The notes beneath the pieces were generated by a model, which worked only from the letters and a program-made list of their open reading frames with translations, made no database searches and had not been told where the DNA came from. A DNA stretch of 64,000 nucleotides, from positions 1,419,001-1,483,000 of the forward strand of contig CP054185.1 of assembly GCA_015180985.1 (NCBI GenBank), read 5' to 3'. This stretch comes from Flammeovirgaceae bacterium (GTDB lineage Bacteria > Bacteroidota > Bacteroidia > Cytophagales > Cyclobacteriaceae). Shown here one piece after another: positions 37,104-45,902 of this stretch (positions are counted from its first letter, which is position 1; every line of letters starts with the position of its first letter). The position numbers were made by a program, and so were the translations under genes.

Positions 37104-37790
37104 TCAGACGGCAATCAGCGAAGCTATCCCGAATGCTGCAGCAGCAGCAACAGCCCCTACCAGGGCAACGCGCAGGGCGCCTTTAAACAGAGGCTGACCG
37201 GTTAGTTTACTCTTTACCAGTCCGAAAACCACCAGGCATATCAGCGTAATGATGCTGGAGTACACCAATCCTTGTTTGGTGGTATCGGTAAAAAAGTAAG
37301 CGGTTAGTGGAATTAAGCCACCAATAACGTAAGAGATGCCGATGATGAACGCGCTTTGATGAGCCCGGTTTTTATCGGGTTTATCTAACCCCAACTCAAA
37401 GCGCATCATAAAGTCAACCCACTTCTTTTTATCCTTGGCAATGGCGTGTGCTACTTTGTCCTGCAACTCATCGTCCAGCCCGTACTCTGCAAAAATGTCT
37501 TTCGTTTCCTGAATTTCTACATGGTGCAGGTTTTCAATCTCATCATATTCCCTGCGTTCCTCTGATTCGTAGTGTTCAATTTCGGTGCGGCCGGCCAGGT
37601 AGCCGCCCAGGCCCATGGCGATGGAGCCCGCAGCAATTTCAGCCAGCCCGGCTGTAATAACAATGGCATTGCTATCCACTGCGCCACTCAACCCTGCGGC
37701 CAGCGCAAATGGTACGGTAAGTCCGTCACTCATGCCGATAACGAAATCGCGTACTTTTTCTGACGACTGAAAATGTTGTTCCTGGTTCAT
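37104..37790 (-). CDS. VIT1/CCC1-type membrane transporter
   Basis: 228 aa. VIT1/CCC1 pattern: FVIGMSDGLTVPFALAAGLSG in helix 1, GLAEIAAGSIAMGLGGYLAGRTE at helix 2, a long charged cytoplasmic segment (ESEERREYDEIENLHHVEIQE...) with several Glu, then three more helices (AFIIGISYVIGGLIPL; SIITLICLVVFGLVKS; ALVGAVAAAAAFGIASLI). Family members carry Fe2+ or Mn2+ across membranes, and the Glu-rich segment binds metal in the plant protein. It converges with the second rhomboid gene. Confidence 0.88.
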   Translation of the reverse strand: MNQEQHFQSSEKVRDFVIGMSDGLTVPFALAAGLSGAVDSNAIVITAGLAEIAAGSIAMGLGGYLAGRTEIEHYESEERREYDEIENLHHVEIQETKDIFAEYGLDDELQDKVAHAIAKDKKKWVDFMMRFELGLDKPDKNRAHQSAFIIGISYVIGGLIPLTAYFFTDTTKQGLVYSSIITLICLVVFGLVKSKLTGQPLFKGALRVALVGAVAAAAAFGIASLIAV

Positions 37791-37814
37791 AGACTAAAGG
37801 TAAAACGAAACCGC

Positions 37815-38477
37815 CTACCGGGTTGATCGATAGAAGAAATTTTTAATGGCCTCAATGATTTGCCGGCTGTCGGTGGAGTACACCAGGTTGCCACTTTGTT
37901 TGTTGAACTCAGCCAGCATTGCATAAAACTCAGGTTCAGTAAGATTGAATTCGTCCATTAACCGTTCGCGCACTTCCGGATCGTTCACTACCTGCACGTA
38001 CACGAAAGTACGGTTGTTTTCATCCACCACTTTTAGGAGTTTTCGTTTTTCACGTTGCCACTTTGAGAAGTAATCAAAAGGGTTGCCTAGTGCGGAAACC
38101 TCAAGGGGTTTTGGCGGGGCTCGGTACGTTCGGGTGATTTCAGTAATGCGCGAAGCAGTAACCGTTACTTCATTGAGTATGTTTACTTTTTCAGTTAAGC
38201 GAATGAGAATACCTGATTCTTCGAACAGCAACGAAAGCTCCAGCGGGTTGTATCCAATCATGGAGATGACCAGCGTGTCGGCCGGTTTAGCAACAATCGA
38301 AAACACACCCTTGTCGTTGGTGCGTGTTCCGGTTTCCGAATTTTTTATGCGGATGTGTGCCCCCGGCAAAGCGGCAAGTGTAACCGAATCAACCACAATA
38401 CCCCGGTAAAGCAACTGTGCCCGGCTGCCCGTAACCACGAGCAGGCTCACCAGCCATATGATACAGATGCGCGTCAA
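37815..38477 (-). CDS. Carboxypeptidase-regulatory-like domain protein, exported
   Basis: 220 aa from an in-frame TTG at 38477; no ATG gives a sensible signal peptide, and a longer frame would run into rlmN. The start LTRICIIWLVSLLVVTGSRAQ is a signal peptide, followed by a CarboxypepD_reg-like fold (YRGIVVDSVTLAALPGAHIRIKN, GTRTNDKGVFSIV, DTLVISMIGY). The remaining part is helical and charged (SKWQREKRKLLKVVDE). The domain is shared with SusC/TonB receptors and adhesins but stands alone here. It is the last gene of the rlmN unit. Confidence 0.72.
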   Translation of the reverse strand: MTRICIIWLVSLLVVTGSRAQLLYRGIVVDSVTLAALPGAHIRIKNSETGTRTNDKGVFSIVAKPADTLVISMIGYNPLELSLLFEESGILIRLTEKVNILNEVTVTASRITEITRTYRAPPKPLEVSALGNPFDYFSKWQREKRKLLKVVDENNRTFVYVQVVNDPEVRERLMDEFNLTEPEFYAMLAEFNKQSGNLVYSTDSRQIIEAIKNFFYRSTR

Positions 38478-38520
38478 CCGTGTTGCAAAAAGTATTGGAT
38501 TAGGATGAATTATAAGAGAA

Positions 38521-39567
38521 TTAAGTTTTATTGGCCAGTTGCCCGCACGCGGCATCAATATCTTTTCCGCGGCTTTTGCGGATGCGGGCCACAATGCCGT
38601 TTTTGGATAGCAGGGTTTGATACATGGCTACGGCTTCGGGCGATGCCTGCTGAAAATGTCCGTCATCAATGGGGTTATATTCAATCAGGTTTACTTTTGA
38701 AGGAATAATCTTACAGAATTTTACCAGTGCGCTGGCATGTTCCGGTGAATCGTTCACGCCTTTCCACACCACGTATTCATATGTCACTTTTTGTTTGGTT
38801 TTTTTGTACCAGTAGGTCAGTGCTTCCGCCAAATCTTCGAGCGGGTTGGTTTCGTTAATAGGCATAATCGATGAGCGCGTTTTGTTTATGGCATCGTGTA
38901 GTGAAACAGCCAGATTAAACTTCACGTCATCATCCGCCATTTTCTTGATCATCTTAGCAATGCCAACCGTAGAAAGTGTAATCCGCCTGGAGGCCATGTT
39001 TAGTCCTTCGGGCGAAGTTATTTTGTCAATGGCTGCAATCACATTTGTATAATTGAGCAGTGGTTCGCCCATGCCCATAAACACAATGTTGGTGAGTGGC
39101 CGGTTAAAAAACAATTCGGCCTGCTGGCGGATGGCCACCACCTGGTCATAAATTTCATCGGCCGACAGGTTGCGCATTCGTTTCAGCCGGGCGGTGGCAC
39201 AGAATTTACAATCGAGGCTGCAGCCCACCTGCGAGGATACACAGGCAGTGATGCGCTCTTTGGTGGGAATAAGCACCGATTCCACCACCAGGCCATCGTG
39301 CAGGGTAACAGCATTTTTTATGGTGCCGTCTTCACTGCGTTGCATGGTGTCTACCCGGATGTGGTTGATTGTAAAATGTTGTTTCATTTTTTCGCGCAAG
39401 GCCAGCGACACGTTGGTCATCTGGTCAAAATCTTTGGCTGATTTTTTCCACAGCCATTCGTACACCTGGTTGGCCCGAAAGGGTTTTTCGTTTTGTTCAA
39501 CAAAAAACGCTTTTAACTCAGCCAGCGTGAGTTTCCGGATATCTTTTTTTTCGGTAGCAGCAATCAT
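38521..39567 (-). CDS. rlmN: 23S rRNA/tRNA adenine C2-methyltransferase RlmN
   Basis: 348 aa radical SAM enzyme. The cluster motif is CSLDCKFCATA at about residues 118-128; VVESVLIP, MGMGEPLLNY, GIAKMIKKMA and the C-terminal GKDIDAACGQL with the catalytic Cys are present. It methylates A2503 of 23S rRNA and A37 of some tRNAs. Its ATG overlaps the stop of the upstream gene (ATGA), so translation is coupled. Confidence 0.95.
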   Translation of the reverse strand: MIAATEKKDIRKLTLAELKAFFVEQNEKPFRANQVYEWLWKKSAKDFDQMTNVSLALREKMKQHFTINHIRVDTMQRSEDGTIKNAVTLHDGLVVESVLIPTKERITACVSSQVGCSLDCKFCATARLKRMRNLSADEIYDQVVAIRQQAELFFNRPLTNIVFMGMGEPLLNYTNVIAAIDKITSPEGLNMASRRITLSTVGIAKMIKKMADDDVKFNLAVSLHDAINKTRSSIMPINETNPLEDLAEALTYWYKKTKQKVTYEYVVWKGVNDSPEHASALVKFCKIIPSKVNLIEYNPIDDGHFQQASPEAVAMYQTLLSKNGIVARIRKSRGKDIDAACGQLANKT

Positions 39568-39992
39568 GGCTGTTTAACACGCACAAGTTCTATTCGTTCG
39601 CAGGGCCGGCTTTTATTAACCAGCACCAGGCTTTCGGCTGTAAGTACCTGGATAATGTAGGTATCAGTAATCAGCCTGGATTTTTTATCCAGCAGGTACA
39701 CTGTGTCATCGGCAACTTTGTAAAGAAATTTATCCCGTACGGCAGCCTTCTTTTTGCCAACCGATTTCCAGTTATGCTCCCCCGTGTTGTCGGTATTAAA
39801 TTGAATGACCCTGGGCGTGGGGCCTGCAAGCGCGGCCATCTGCTGTGATAATTCTTCTTCAGTTTCGGATGTAGGTACCATTTCGTTTCCCAGGCAGATG
39901 CTTTGTTTTATGACCTGCCAGTAACCAACTACCGACTGGCCGTAACCACCTGTGGCAAATACAATCATCACAAGTAAAACTGCCGGACGCAT
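39564..39992 (-). CDS. Small exported protein, lipocalin-like
   Basis: 142 aa from the ATG at 39992 (the TTG at 40013 adds no better signal). Signal peptide MRPAVLLVMIVFATGGYGQS, then a short beta-rich domain starting VVGYWQVIKQSICLGN and including VIQFNTDNTGEHNW, VADDTVYLLDKKSRLITDTYII. The pattern (W near the start, successive strands) resembles lipocalin-like proteins of Bacteroidota; identity beyond that is unknown. Overlaps rlmN by 4 nt. Confidence 0.6.
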   Translation of the reverse strand: MRPAVLLVMIVFATGGYGQSVVGYWQVIKQSICLGNEMVPTSETEEELSQQMAALAGPTPRVIQFNTDNTGEHNWKSVGKKKAAVRDKFLYKVADDTVYLLDKKSRLITDTYIIQVLTAESLVLVNKSRPCERIELVRVKQP

Positions 39993-40115
39993 ACAACCTC
40001 TTTTTTCAGCCAAAGTTAGCTAATTACCAGGCAGGGCGGGAGGTAAAATTCAACGGCAGGCTTCCATATCACGACAAAAAACCGTATTTTTCGCGCTTAT
40101 TTTTCGGTTTTCATT

Positions 40116-41183
40116 ATGGACAATGCAATTATCATTACCGGAGGCTACCTTGATACAATTAATGCAAAAACCGCCCATGGCCTGCTTCGCGGAACTGAAC
40201 GGTTCAATATCATCGGAGTAATTGATCACAAGCTTGCCGGCAAAGATGCCGGTGAGGTGCTGGATGGTAAAAAAAGGAACATACCCGTTTATGCAACCAT
40301 TACTGACTTTGTAAAGACCACTAAAGACAAGGCCCGGTACTGTATTATAGGGGTGGCCACCAAAGGCGGAGTAATACCCGAGTCGCTGCAGGTAATGCTG
40401 AAAGAAGCCCTCGAAAACAACCTGAGCATTGTGAACGGCCTGCACGATTACGTGTCGGATCATGAAGACCTCGCAACGTTGGCAAGAAGCAAAGGTCTTG
40501 AGCTGATAGATGTACGGAAACCCAAAAAGTTTAAAGACCTGCACTTCTGGAACGGGAAAATTAAAGAAGTAAAATGTGTAAAGGTGGCCGTGCTGGGTAC
40601 GGATTGCGCTTTAGGAAAACGTACCACCACGCGCTTCTTAATGCAGGCCATGCGTAAGGCCGGTTTTAAGGCCGAGATGATCTACACCGGCCAGACCGGC
40701 TGGATGCAGGGTGCCAGGTATGGTTTTATTTTTGATTCGACATTAAACGATTTCATTTCCGGAGAGATGGAGCACGCCATTTGGGAATGTTATCAAAATG
40801 AAAAGCCTGATATTATCTTTATTGAAGGACAATCTTCCCTGCGCAATCCCAGTGGCCCGGCCGGAGCCGAGTGGATTGTTTCGGCCGATGCCGATGCCGT
40901 GGTGCTCCAGCACAACCCATCGCGCAAGCAATACAAAGACATGGAGTACTACCCGGCTTACATCCCGGCCGTAAAAGATGAAATTGGCCTGATAAAAATT
41001 TATGGGGCGCCTACTGTGGCTATTACAGTTAATACCATGAAGATGACCGAGCCTGATGCCCGGCAATGGGCCAAACAAACGGAAGCCGAACTGAATATAC
41101 CGGTTGTGCTGCCGCTGGAAGAAGGAGTAGAACGACTGGTGCCTCTTTTTGAAAAGATGATTAAGAAATATTCAAACGAATGA
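40116..41183 (+). CDS. DUF1611 protein, DgcN-like D-glutamate N-acetyltransferase
   Basis: 355 aa. N-terminal Rossmann-like domain (DUF1611_N, IIITGGYLDTINAKTAHGLLRG) and a C-terminal P-loop domain with GTDCALGKRTTT at about residues 167-178, TGQTGWMQG and FIEGQSSLRNP. DUF1611 members paired with an enolase-superfamily epimerase include DgcN of the D-glutamate catabolic pathway in marine bacteria, where DgcN acetylates D-Glu and DgcA then racemises the N-acetyl product. The next gene is such an epimerase and overlaps by 4 nt (ATGA), so this pair fits DgcN/DgcA; substrate is inference. An older name links it to dipeptide metabolism. Confidence 0.78.
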   Translation: MDNAIIITGGYLDTINAKTAHGLLRGTERFNIIGVIDHKLAGKDAGEVLDGKKRNIPVYATITDFVKTTKDKARYCIIGVATKGGVIPESLQVMLKEALENNLSIVNGLHDYVSDHEDLATLARSKGLELIDVRKPKKFKDLHFWNGKIKEVKCVKVAVLGTDCALGKRTTTRFLMQAMRKAGFKAEMIYTGQTGWMQGARYGFIFDSTLNDFISGEMEHAIWECYQNEKPDIIFIEGQSSLRNPSGPAGAEWIVSADADAVVLQHNPSRKQYKDMEYYPAYIPAVKDEIGLIKIYGAPTVAITVNTMKMTEPDARQWAKQTEAELNIPVVLPLEEGVERLVPLFEKMIKKYSNE

Positions 41184-42250
41184 AAATAAAGGACATTAAA
41201 ATCTGGAGTGCCGACCTGGGCAATACCAAGCCATACACGATTGCGTTTAAAACCGTTGATGAGGTGCGCAATGCATTTGTTGAAATAATTCTGACCAATG
41301 GTATTACGGGCATCGGCTCAGGCAACCCCAGCGAATACGTAGTGGGCGAAAATCTAAATCAAACGCTGGAAGCATTACAGGAAAAGAATGTTGAGTTTCT
41401 GATAGGCCGCGATATCAGGGAGTTTGGCCAGCTAACGTACGAGGTATGGAAAAAATTTCCGAAGCATCCTGCTGCCCGTGCTGCGCTGGATATAGCCCTG
41501 CATGATGCGTTAACAAAATTTTTGGGCGTACCCTTGGTAAAATTCCTTGGGCAGAAGATTCAATCCATGCCTACGTCCAACACCATTGGTATTAAAAATG
41601 TTGAAGAAACGCTGAAAGAAGCTGAGGATTATAAGCAAAAAGGTTTCAAAATCCTTAAAGTAAAACTGGGAAAGGATTTGAATGAAGATATCGAGCGGCT
41701 TGTAAAACTAAGAGAGCGATTCGGTAACTACTTTGTTATTCGCATTGATGCCAACCAGGGTTATACAACCCGGCAAACCATTGAGTTTTACAACAAAACA
41801 AAACACCTGGAAATAGAATTGATTGAACAGCCGTTGCCGGCCAAGGCCGTTGCTGAGATGAAGCAATTACCGGAAGACATCAGGCAAAAAATTGCAGCCG
41901 ATGAGTCGCTCATTTCACCGGTTGATGCCCTTGAACTGGTCAAGCCTCCGCGTGCGGCCGGTATTTTCAATATTAAATTAATGAAGTGTGGCGGGGTGAG
42001 CCAGGCGTTAAAGATTGCCGATATTGCCCGGCATGATGGCATTGATTTGTTTTGGGGTTGCAACGATGAAAGTTCGGTAAGTATTACGGCAGCGTTGCAC
42101 GCAGCTTTTGCTTGTGCCAACACCAGGTACATTGACCTGGACGGCAGTCTTGACCTGGCCAAAGATGAAGTTACCGGAGGTTTTATTCTGAAAGATGGAA
42201 TAATGTATTGTTCAGACAAACCCGGTCTCGGATTGGAACGCATAGCCTGA
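41180..42250 (+). CDS. Enolase-superfamily epimerase (dipeptide or N-acetyl-glutamate epimerase)
   Basis: 356 aa of the muconate-lactonising subgroup. Catalytic residues are visible: KVKLG (KxK) at about residues 159-163, RIDANQG (metal Asp), IEQPLP (metal Glu), AADESL (metal Asp), then KLMKCGG with the second catalytic Lys, and DLDGS. Most relatives are annotated L-Ala-D/L-Glu epimerases acting on peptidoglycan peptides. The tight link with a DUF1611 gene instead points to DgcA, an N-acetyl-D-glutamate racemase. Either way it recycles D-Glu-containing products. Confidence 0.85.
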   Translation: MKIKDIKIWSADLGNTKPYTIAFKTVDEVRNAFVEIILTNGITGIGSGNPSEYVVGENLNQTLEALQEKNVEFLIGRDIREFGQLTYEVWKKFPKHPAARAALDIALHDALTKFLGVPLVKFLGQKIQSMPTSNTIGIKNVEETLKEAEDYKQKGFKILKVKLGKDLNEDIERLVKLRERFGNYFVIRIDANQGYTTRQTIEFYNKTKHLEIELIEQPLPAKAVAEMKQLPEDIRQKIAADESLISPVDALELVKPPRAAGIFNIKLMKCGGVSQALKIADIARHDGIDLFWGCNDESSVSITAALHAAFACANTRYIDLDGSLDLAKDEVTGGFILKDGIMYCSDKPGLGLERIA

Positions 42251-42284
42251 TTGCCACTTAGGTTACAGAATTATCTTTAGTAAT

Positions 42285-42995
42285 TTGAAAGCAACTCGCT
42301 TTTCCATTGTTCTTGTTTTACTACTGGTGGCTACATCAGTAAACGGTCAGGATTTGGGAAGTTGGAACATTCTGAATCTCAAACACAGCCTGAACAAACA
42401 GTGGAGCCTGACTGCTGAAGGTCAGCTTCGCTCTTTGAAGTTTTATAACAATTTTCACTATTACGAGGTAACCGGAACGGTGAGCTACCAGCCCACCTCT
42501 TCTTTGCGATGGACGTTGGGTGGCGGCAGCTACCAAACCTATGGCGAAGGGGGCAATTTTGTACGCCCAAAAAACCAGGAAGAATGGCGCCTGTGGCCAC
42601 AGGTAACCTTACTGCAACCGTTGCGTAAAGTAAACCTGGAGCATCGGTACCGGTGGGAACTGCGTTTTACCAACAAAGGATACCGTAACCGGTACCGGTA
42701 CCGCTTCGGCATGTCGGTGCCGGTAGGCCATACTCAAAAAGACCACAAGCCGTTACAGCTGGTAAGCAGCAGTGAAATCTTTTTTACTGATAATGAGCCT
42801 TATTTTGAACGGATACGGGTGATTGCCGGGGTGAATTACCGGTTTTCGCGCACCACATCAGTAATTACCGGCTACCTGTACCAGTTTGATTACAAACTAA
42901 CCGATGAAATAGGCCGCGAGTTTTTGATTATGGGCCTATACTATGAGTTTTTGCGCAACAATTCGGGGCATTCACAAACCCACCCCAGTAATTAA
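42285..42995 (+). CDS. DUF2490 family outer-membrane-like protein
   Basis: 236 aa with a TTG start at 42285 (KATRFSIVLVLLLVATSVNGQ signal peptide). DUF2490 features: LGSWNILNLKHSLNKQWSLTAEGQLRSL, repeated amphipathic strands with aromatic belts, LEHRYRWELRF, and a C-terminal strand LIMGLYYEFL. DUF2490 proteins are presumed beta-barrel outer-membrane proteins of unknown function. It starts 34 nt after the epimerase gene and may be cotranscribed. Confidence 0.82.
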   Translation: MKATRFSIVLVLLLVATSVNGQDLGSWNILNLKHSLNKQWSLTAEGQLRSLKFYNNFHYYEVTGTVSYQPTSSLRWTLGGGSYQTYGEGGNFVRPKNQEEWRLWPQVTLLQPLRKVNLEHRYRWELRFTNKGYRNRYRYRFGMSVPVGHTQKDHKPLQLVSSSEIFFTDNEPYFERIRVIAGVNYRFSRTTSVITGYLYQFDYKLTDEIGREFLIMGLYYEFLRNNSGHSQTHPSN

Positions 42996-42999
42996 GCAA

Positions 43000-43030
43000 A
43001 ATGCCTCGTCCCGAGCGGGAGCGAGGCATT
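43000..43030. terminator. Strong hairpin between converging DUF2490 and clpB genes
   Basis: AATGCCTCG (43000-43008) with CGAGGCATT (43022-43030), inner CCCG/CGGG. There is no T tract on either side. It may stop transcription or protect 3' ends of both converging messages. Confidence 0.5.
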
Positions 43031-43038
43031 CGCATAAA

Positions 43039-43097
43039 GCCCCTCCAACCAAACCCTCATCCCCCGGACAGAACCCAGGGGCTTCTCCGCGAGGGGC
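43039..43097. repeat. GC-rich inverted-repeat element
   Basis: GCCCCT (43039-43044) pairs with AGGGGC (43092-43097) around an inner CCCCCGG...CCAGGGG part. Composition (CCCTCATCCCCC, GGGGCTTCTCC) resembles the GC-rich palindromic sequence at 57092-57115 and contrasts with the A/T-rich gaps elsewhere. Probably a decayed intergenic repeat. Confidence 0.5.
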
Positions 43098-43168
43098 CCT
43101 CCGATTTTGCCTTCTGTTGGCTGAGTAAGCAAAACCGGAAACGGAGATTAACCAATCCTTAAACCTAA

Positions 43169-45787
43169 TCAAGTAACAACTTCTGCGTTCGCAAGGTTCT
43201 CGAAAACAAACTCAACTTCATTTTTTATATCCACAAGAATTACCGAATCCTTATGAACTTTCCCGGCCAGTATTTGTTTGGAGAGTTCGTTTAAAATCTC
43301 CCGTTGCAGCACCCGCTTTAGCGGCCGGGCACCAAATTGCGGGTCGTAACCCAGTTTGGCCAGCCGGTTGCGGGCTGCATCCGTCACATCCAGTCGTACA
43401 CCGCCTTCCTCCAGCCGCTTGCACACCAGGTTAATCTGGATGTCCACGATTTGCCGGATGTCCTTCCGGCTGAGCGGCCTGAACATAATGATCTCGTCAA
43501 TGCGGTTTACAAATTCGGGCCGAACCGACTTCTTCAATAACGCCACAACTTCATCTTTTGTTGTCTCCAGGATGTCGAAATAATTTTCATCGGTAATTTT
43601 TTCGAAATTTTCCTGGATGATGTGCGAGCCGATGTTGGTCGTCATAATAATAATGGTGTTTTTGAAATTAGCCACACGGCCCTTGTTGTCGGTTAACCGG
43701 CCGTCATCCAGCACCTGTAGCAAAATGTTAAACACATCGGGATGCGCCTTTTCGATTTCATCCAGCAGAATTACCGAATAGGGTTTTCTGCGGATGGCTT
43801 CTGTTAGCTGCCCGCCTTCATCGTAGCCTACATAGCCCGGAGGGGCGCCTATCAGGCGGCTTACACTGTGGCGCTCCTGGTACTCGCTCATATCAATGCG
43901 TACCATGGCGTGTTCGTCATTAAACAGGTATTCGGCTAAGGCTTTTGAAAGTTCGGTTTTACCTACACCGGTGGTGCCCATAAAGATAAACGAACCGATG
44001 GGCCGTTTCGGGTCCTGCAGCCCGGCCCTACTTCTGCGCACGGCATCGCTGAGGGCGCGGATGGCTTCTTCCTGTCCGGCAACGCGTTTGCTCAGTTCCT
44101 CTTCAAGGTGCAGCAATTTTTCGCGTTCGCTTTGCAGCATTTTCGATACGGGTATGCCCGTCCAGCGGGCTACTACTTCAGCAATATCTTCACTGTCAAC
44201 CTCTTCTTTGAGTAAGGATTTCTCCCCCTGCATCTCCTTCATTTTCGCTTGCAGGTTATTTAGTTTCTTTTCGGCTTCGGTAATTTTTCCGTAGCGGATT
44301 TCGGCCACCTTACCATAATCACCGGCTTTTTCAGCCTGCTCGGCTTCGAACTTCAGCCGGTCAATGCTTTCTTTTATCTGTTGAATGCCGTGCACGACTT
44401 CCTTTTCGCTATCCCACTTGGCCTTGAGGGAGTTGCGTTCGGCCGAAAGCTCGGCAATTTCTTTGGAGAGCTGGGCTTCTTTCTCTTTATCTTTTTCCCT
44501 GCGGATAGCCTCACGCTCGATCTCCAATTGCATGATTTTGCGATTCAGTTCATCAAGTTCTTCGGGTAGCGAATCCATTTCCAGGCGCAGTTTAGAGGCA
44601 GCCTCATCCATCAGGTCGATGGCCTTATCGGGCAGAAACCGATCGCTGATGTAGCGGCTGGAGAGTTCAACAGCTGAAATCACCGCGTCATCTTTAATCC
44701 GCACACCGTGGTGCAGTTCGTATTTATCCTTAATCCCGCGAAGGATTGAAATGGAGTCTTCTACCGAAGGTTCATCAACCATTACAGCCTGGAACCTGCG
44801 CTCCAGTGCTTTGTCTTTTTCGATGTACTTCTGGTATTCTTTAAGCGTAGTTGCACCGATGGCATGCAGTTCACCTCTTGCCAGGGCAGGCTTCAGCAGG
44901 TTGGCGGCATCCATGGCGCCTTCGCCTCCGCCACCGGCTCCAATCAACGTATGTATTTCGTCTATGAAGAGAATAATCTGTCCGTTAGAGTCAGTTACTT
45001 CTTTTATTACAGCCTTCAGGCGTTCTTCAAATTCGCCTTTGTACTTGGCACCGGCTACCAGCAAGCCCATGTCGAGCGACACAATGATTTTGTCTTTCAG
45101 GTTTTCGGGTACATCGCCATTAACGATGCGCTGGGCCATGCCTTCCACGATGGCGGTTTTACCAACACCGGGTTCGCCCAGCAGGATAGGGTTATTTTTG
45201 GTTCTTCGCGAAAGAATCTGCAGTACCCTGCGGATTTCTTCATCACGACCGATAACCGGATCGATTTTACCCTGTTTTGCAAGGTCGTTCAGGTTTTTCG
45301 AGTAACGCTCCAGCGACTTGTATTTTGCTTCGGCATTCTGGTCGGTAACTTTTGTTCCGCCTCGCAATTCTTTTATGGCTTTTATTAGAGTTGCACGCTC
45401 AAAACCGGCATCGCGCAGAAGGGTGGCAGCTTTATCTTTTGTTGAAAGAATGGCCAGTAGCAGGTGCTCAACTGCGATGTACTCATCCTTGAATTCGCGC
45501 AACTCCTTTTCGGCCTGTTGAAGCACCGCATTGGTTGCAGTGGATAAATAGGGTTGTTGCCCGGATACCCGCGGGTAGGAATTGAGCAGGTCTTCCAGTT
45601 TTGTGTCCAGTAAATTTCGGTTTATAGCCAGCTTCTTTACCAGGTAGCCCGTTACATTCTCATCGGTTTCGAGAATAGCCTTCAGCACATGCCCGGGCTC
45701 AATGGCCTGCTGCTGCATGCCCATAGCAATCTCAGCCGATTTCTGAAGGGCCTCCTGCGATTTAATGGTGAATTTTTCGAAGTTCAT
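43169..45787 (-). CDS. clpB: ATP-dependent chaperone ClpB
   Basis: 872 aa disaggregase. N-terminal domain with two Clp repeats, first AAA+ module with [13 protein letters not shown] and [14 protein letters not shown] pore-loop region, long coiled-coil middle domain (about residues 405-525), second AAA+ module with [13 protein letters not shown] and [13 protein letters not shown]. With DnaK it rescues aggregated proteins. No ClpP-binding loop is expected in this class. Upstream AT-rich DNA (45790-45890) should hold its promoter, but no full consensus was found. Confidence 0.97.
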   Translation of the reverse strand: MNFEKFTIKSQEALQKSAEIAMGMQQQAIEPGHVLKAILETDENVTGYLVKKLAINRNLLDTKLEDLLNSYPRVSGQQPYLSTATNAVLQQAEKELREFKDEYIAVEHLLLAILSTKDKAATLLRDAGFERATLIKAIKELRGGTKVTDQNAEAKYKSLERYSKNLNDLAKQGKIDPVIGRDEEIRRVLQILSRRTKNNPILLGEPGVGKTAIVEGMAQRIVNGDVPENLKDKIIVSLDMGLLVAGAKYKGEFEERLKAVIKEVTDSNGQIILFIDEIHTLIGAGGGGEGAMDAANLLKPALARGELHAIGATTLKEYQKYIEKDKALERRFQAVMVDEPSVEDSISILRGIKDKYELHHGVRIKDDAVISAVELSSRYISDRFLPDKAIDLMDEAASKLRLEMDSLPEELDELNRKIMQLEIEREAIRREKDKEKEAQLSKEIAELSAERNSLKAKWDSEKEVVHGIQQIKESIDRLKFEAEQAEKAGDYGKVAEIRYGKITEAEKKLNNLQAKMKEMQGEKSLLKEEVDSEDIAEVVARWTGIPVSKMLQSEREKLLHLEEELSKRVAGQEEAIRALSDAVRRSRAGLQDPKRPIGSFIFMGTTGVGKTELSKALAEYLFNDEHAMVRIDMSEYQERHSVSRLIGAPPGYVGYDEGGQLTEAIRRKPYSVILLDEIEKAHPDVFNILLQVLDDGRLTDNKGRVANFKNTIIIMTTNIGSHIIQENFEKITDENYFDILETTKDEVVALLKKSVRPEFVNRIDEIIMFRPLSRKDIRQIVDIQINLVCKRLEEGGVRLDVTDAARNRLAKLGYDPQFGARPLKRVLQREILNELSKQILAGKVHKDSVILVDIKNEVEFVFENLANAEVVT

Positions 45788-45902
45788 GGTCTTTTACTTT
45801 CCGGAACTTCTCACCTCAAAACATAATCCATTGACTAAATCAGAATTTTTGTCATTTAATTAATAGATTTAAAAACCGATTTACGCCATTTTGACTTTGT
45901 TT

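Noticed and set aside
40050-40544. 164-codon frame antisense to the DUF1611 gene
   Set aside because: Lies fully over a well-supported gene and shows no domain.
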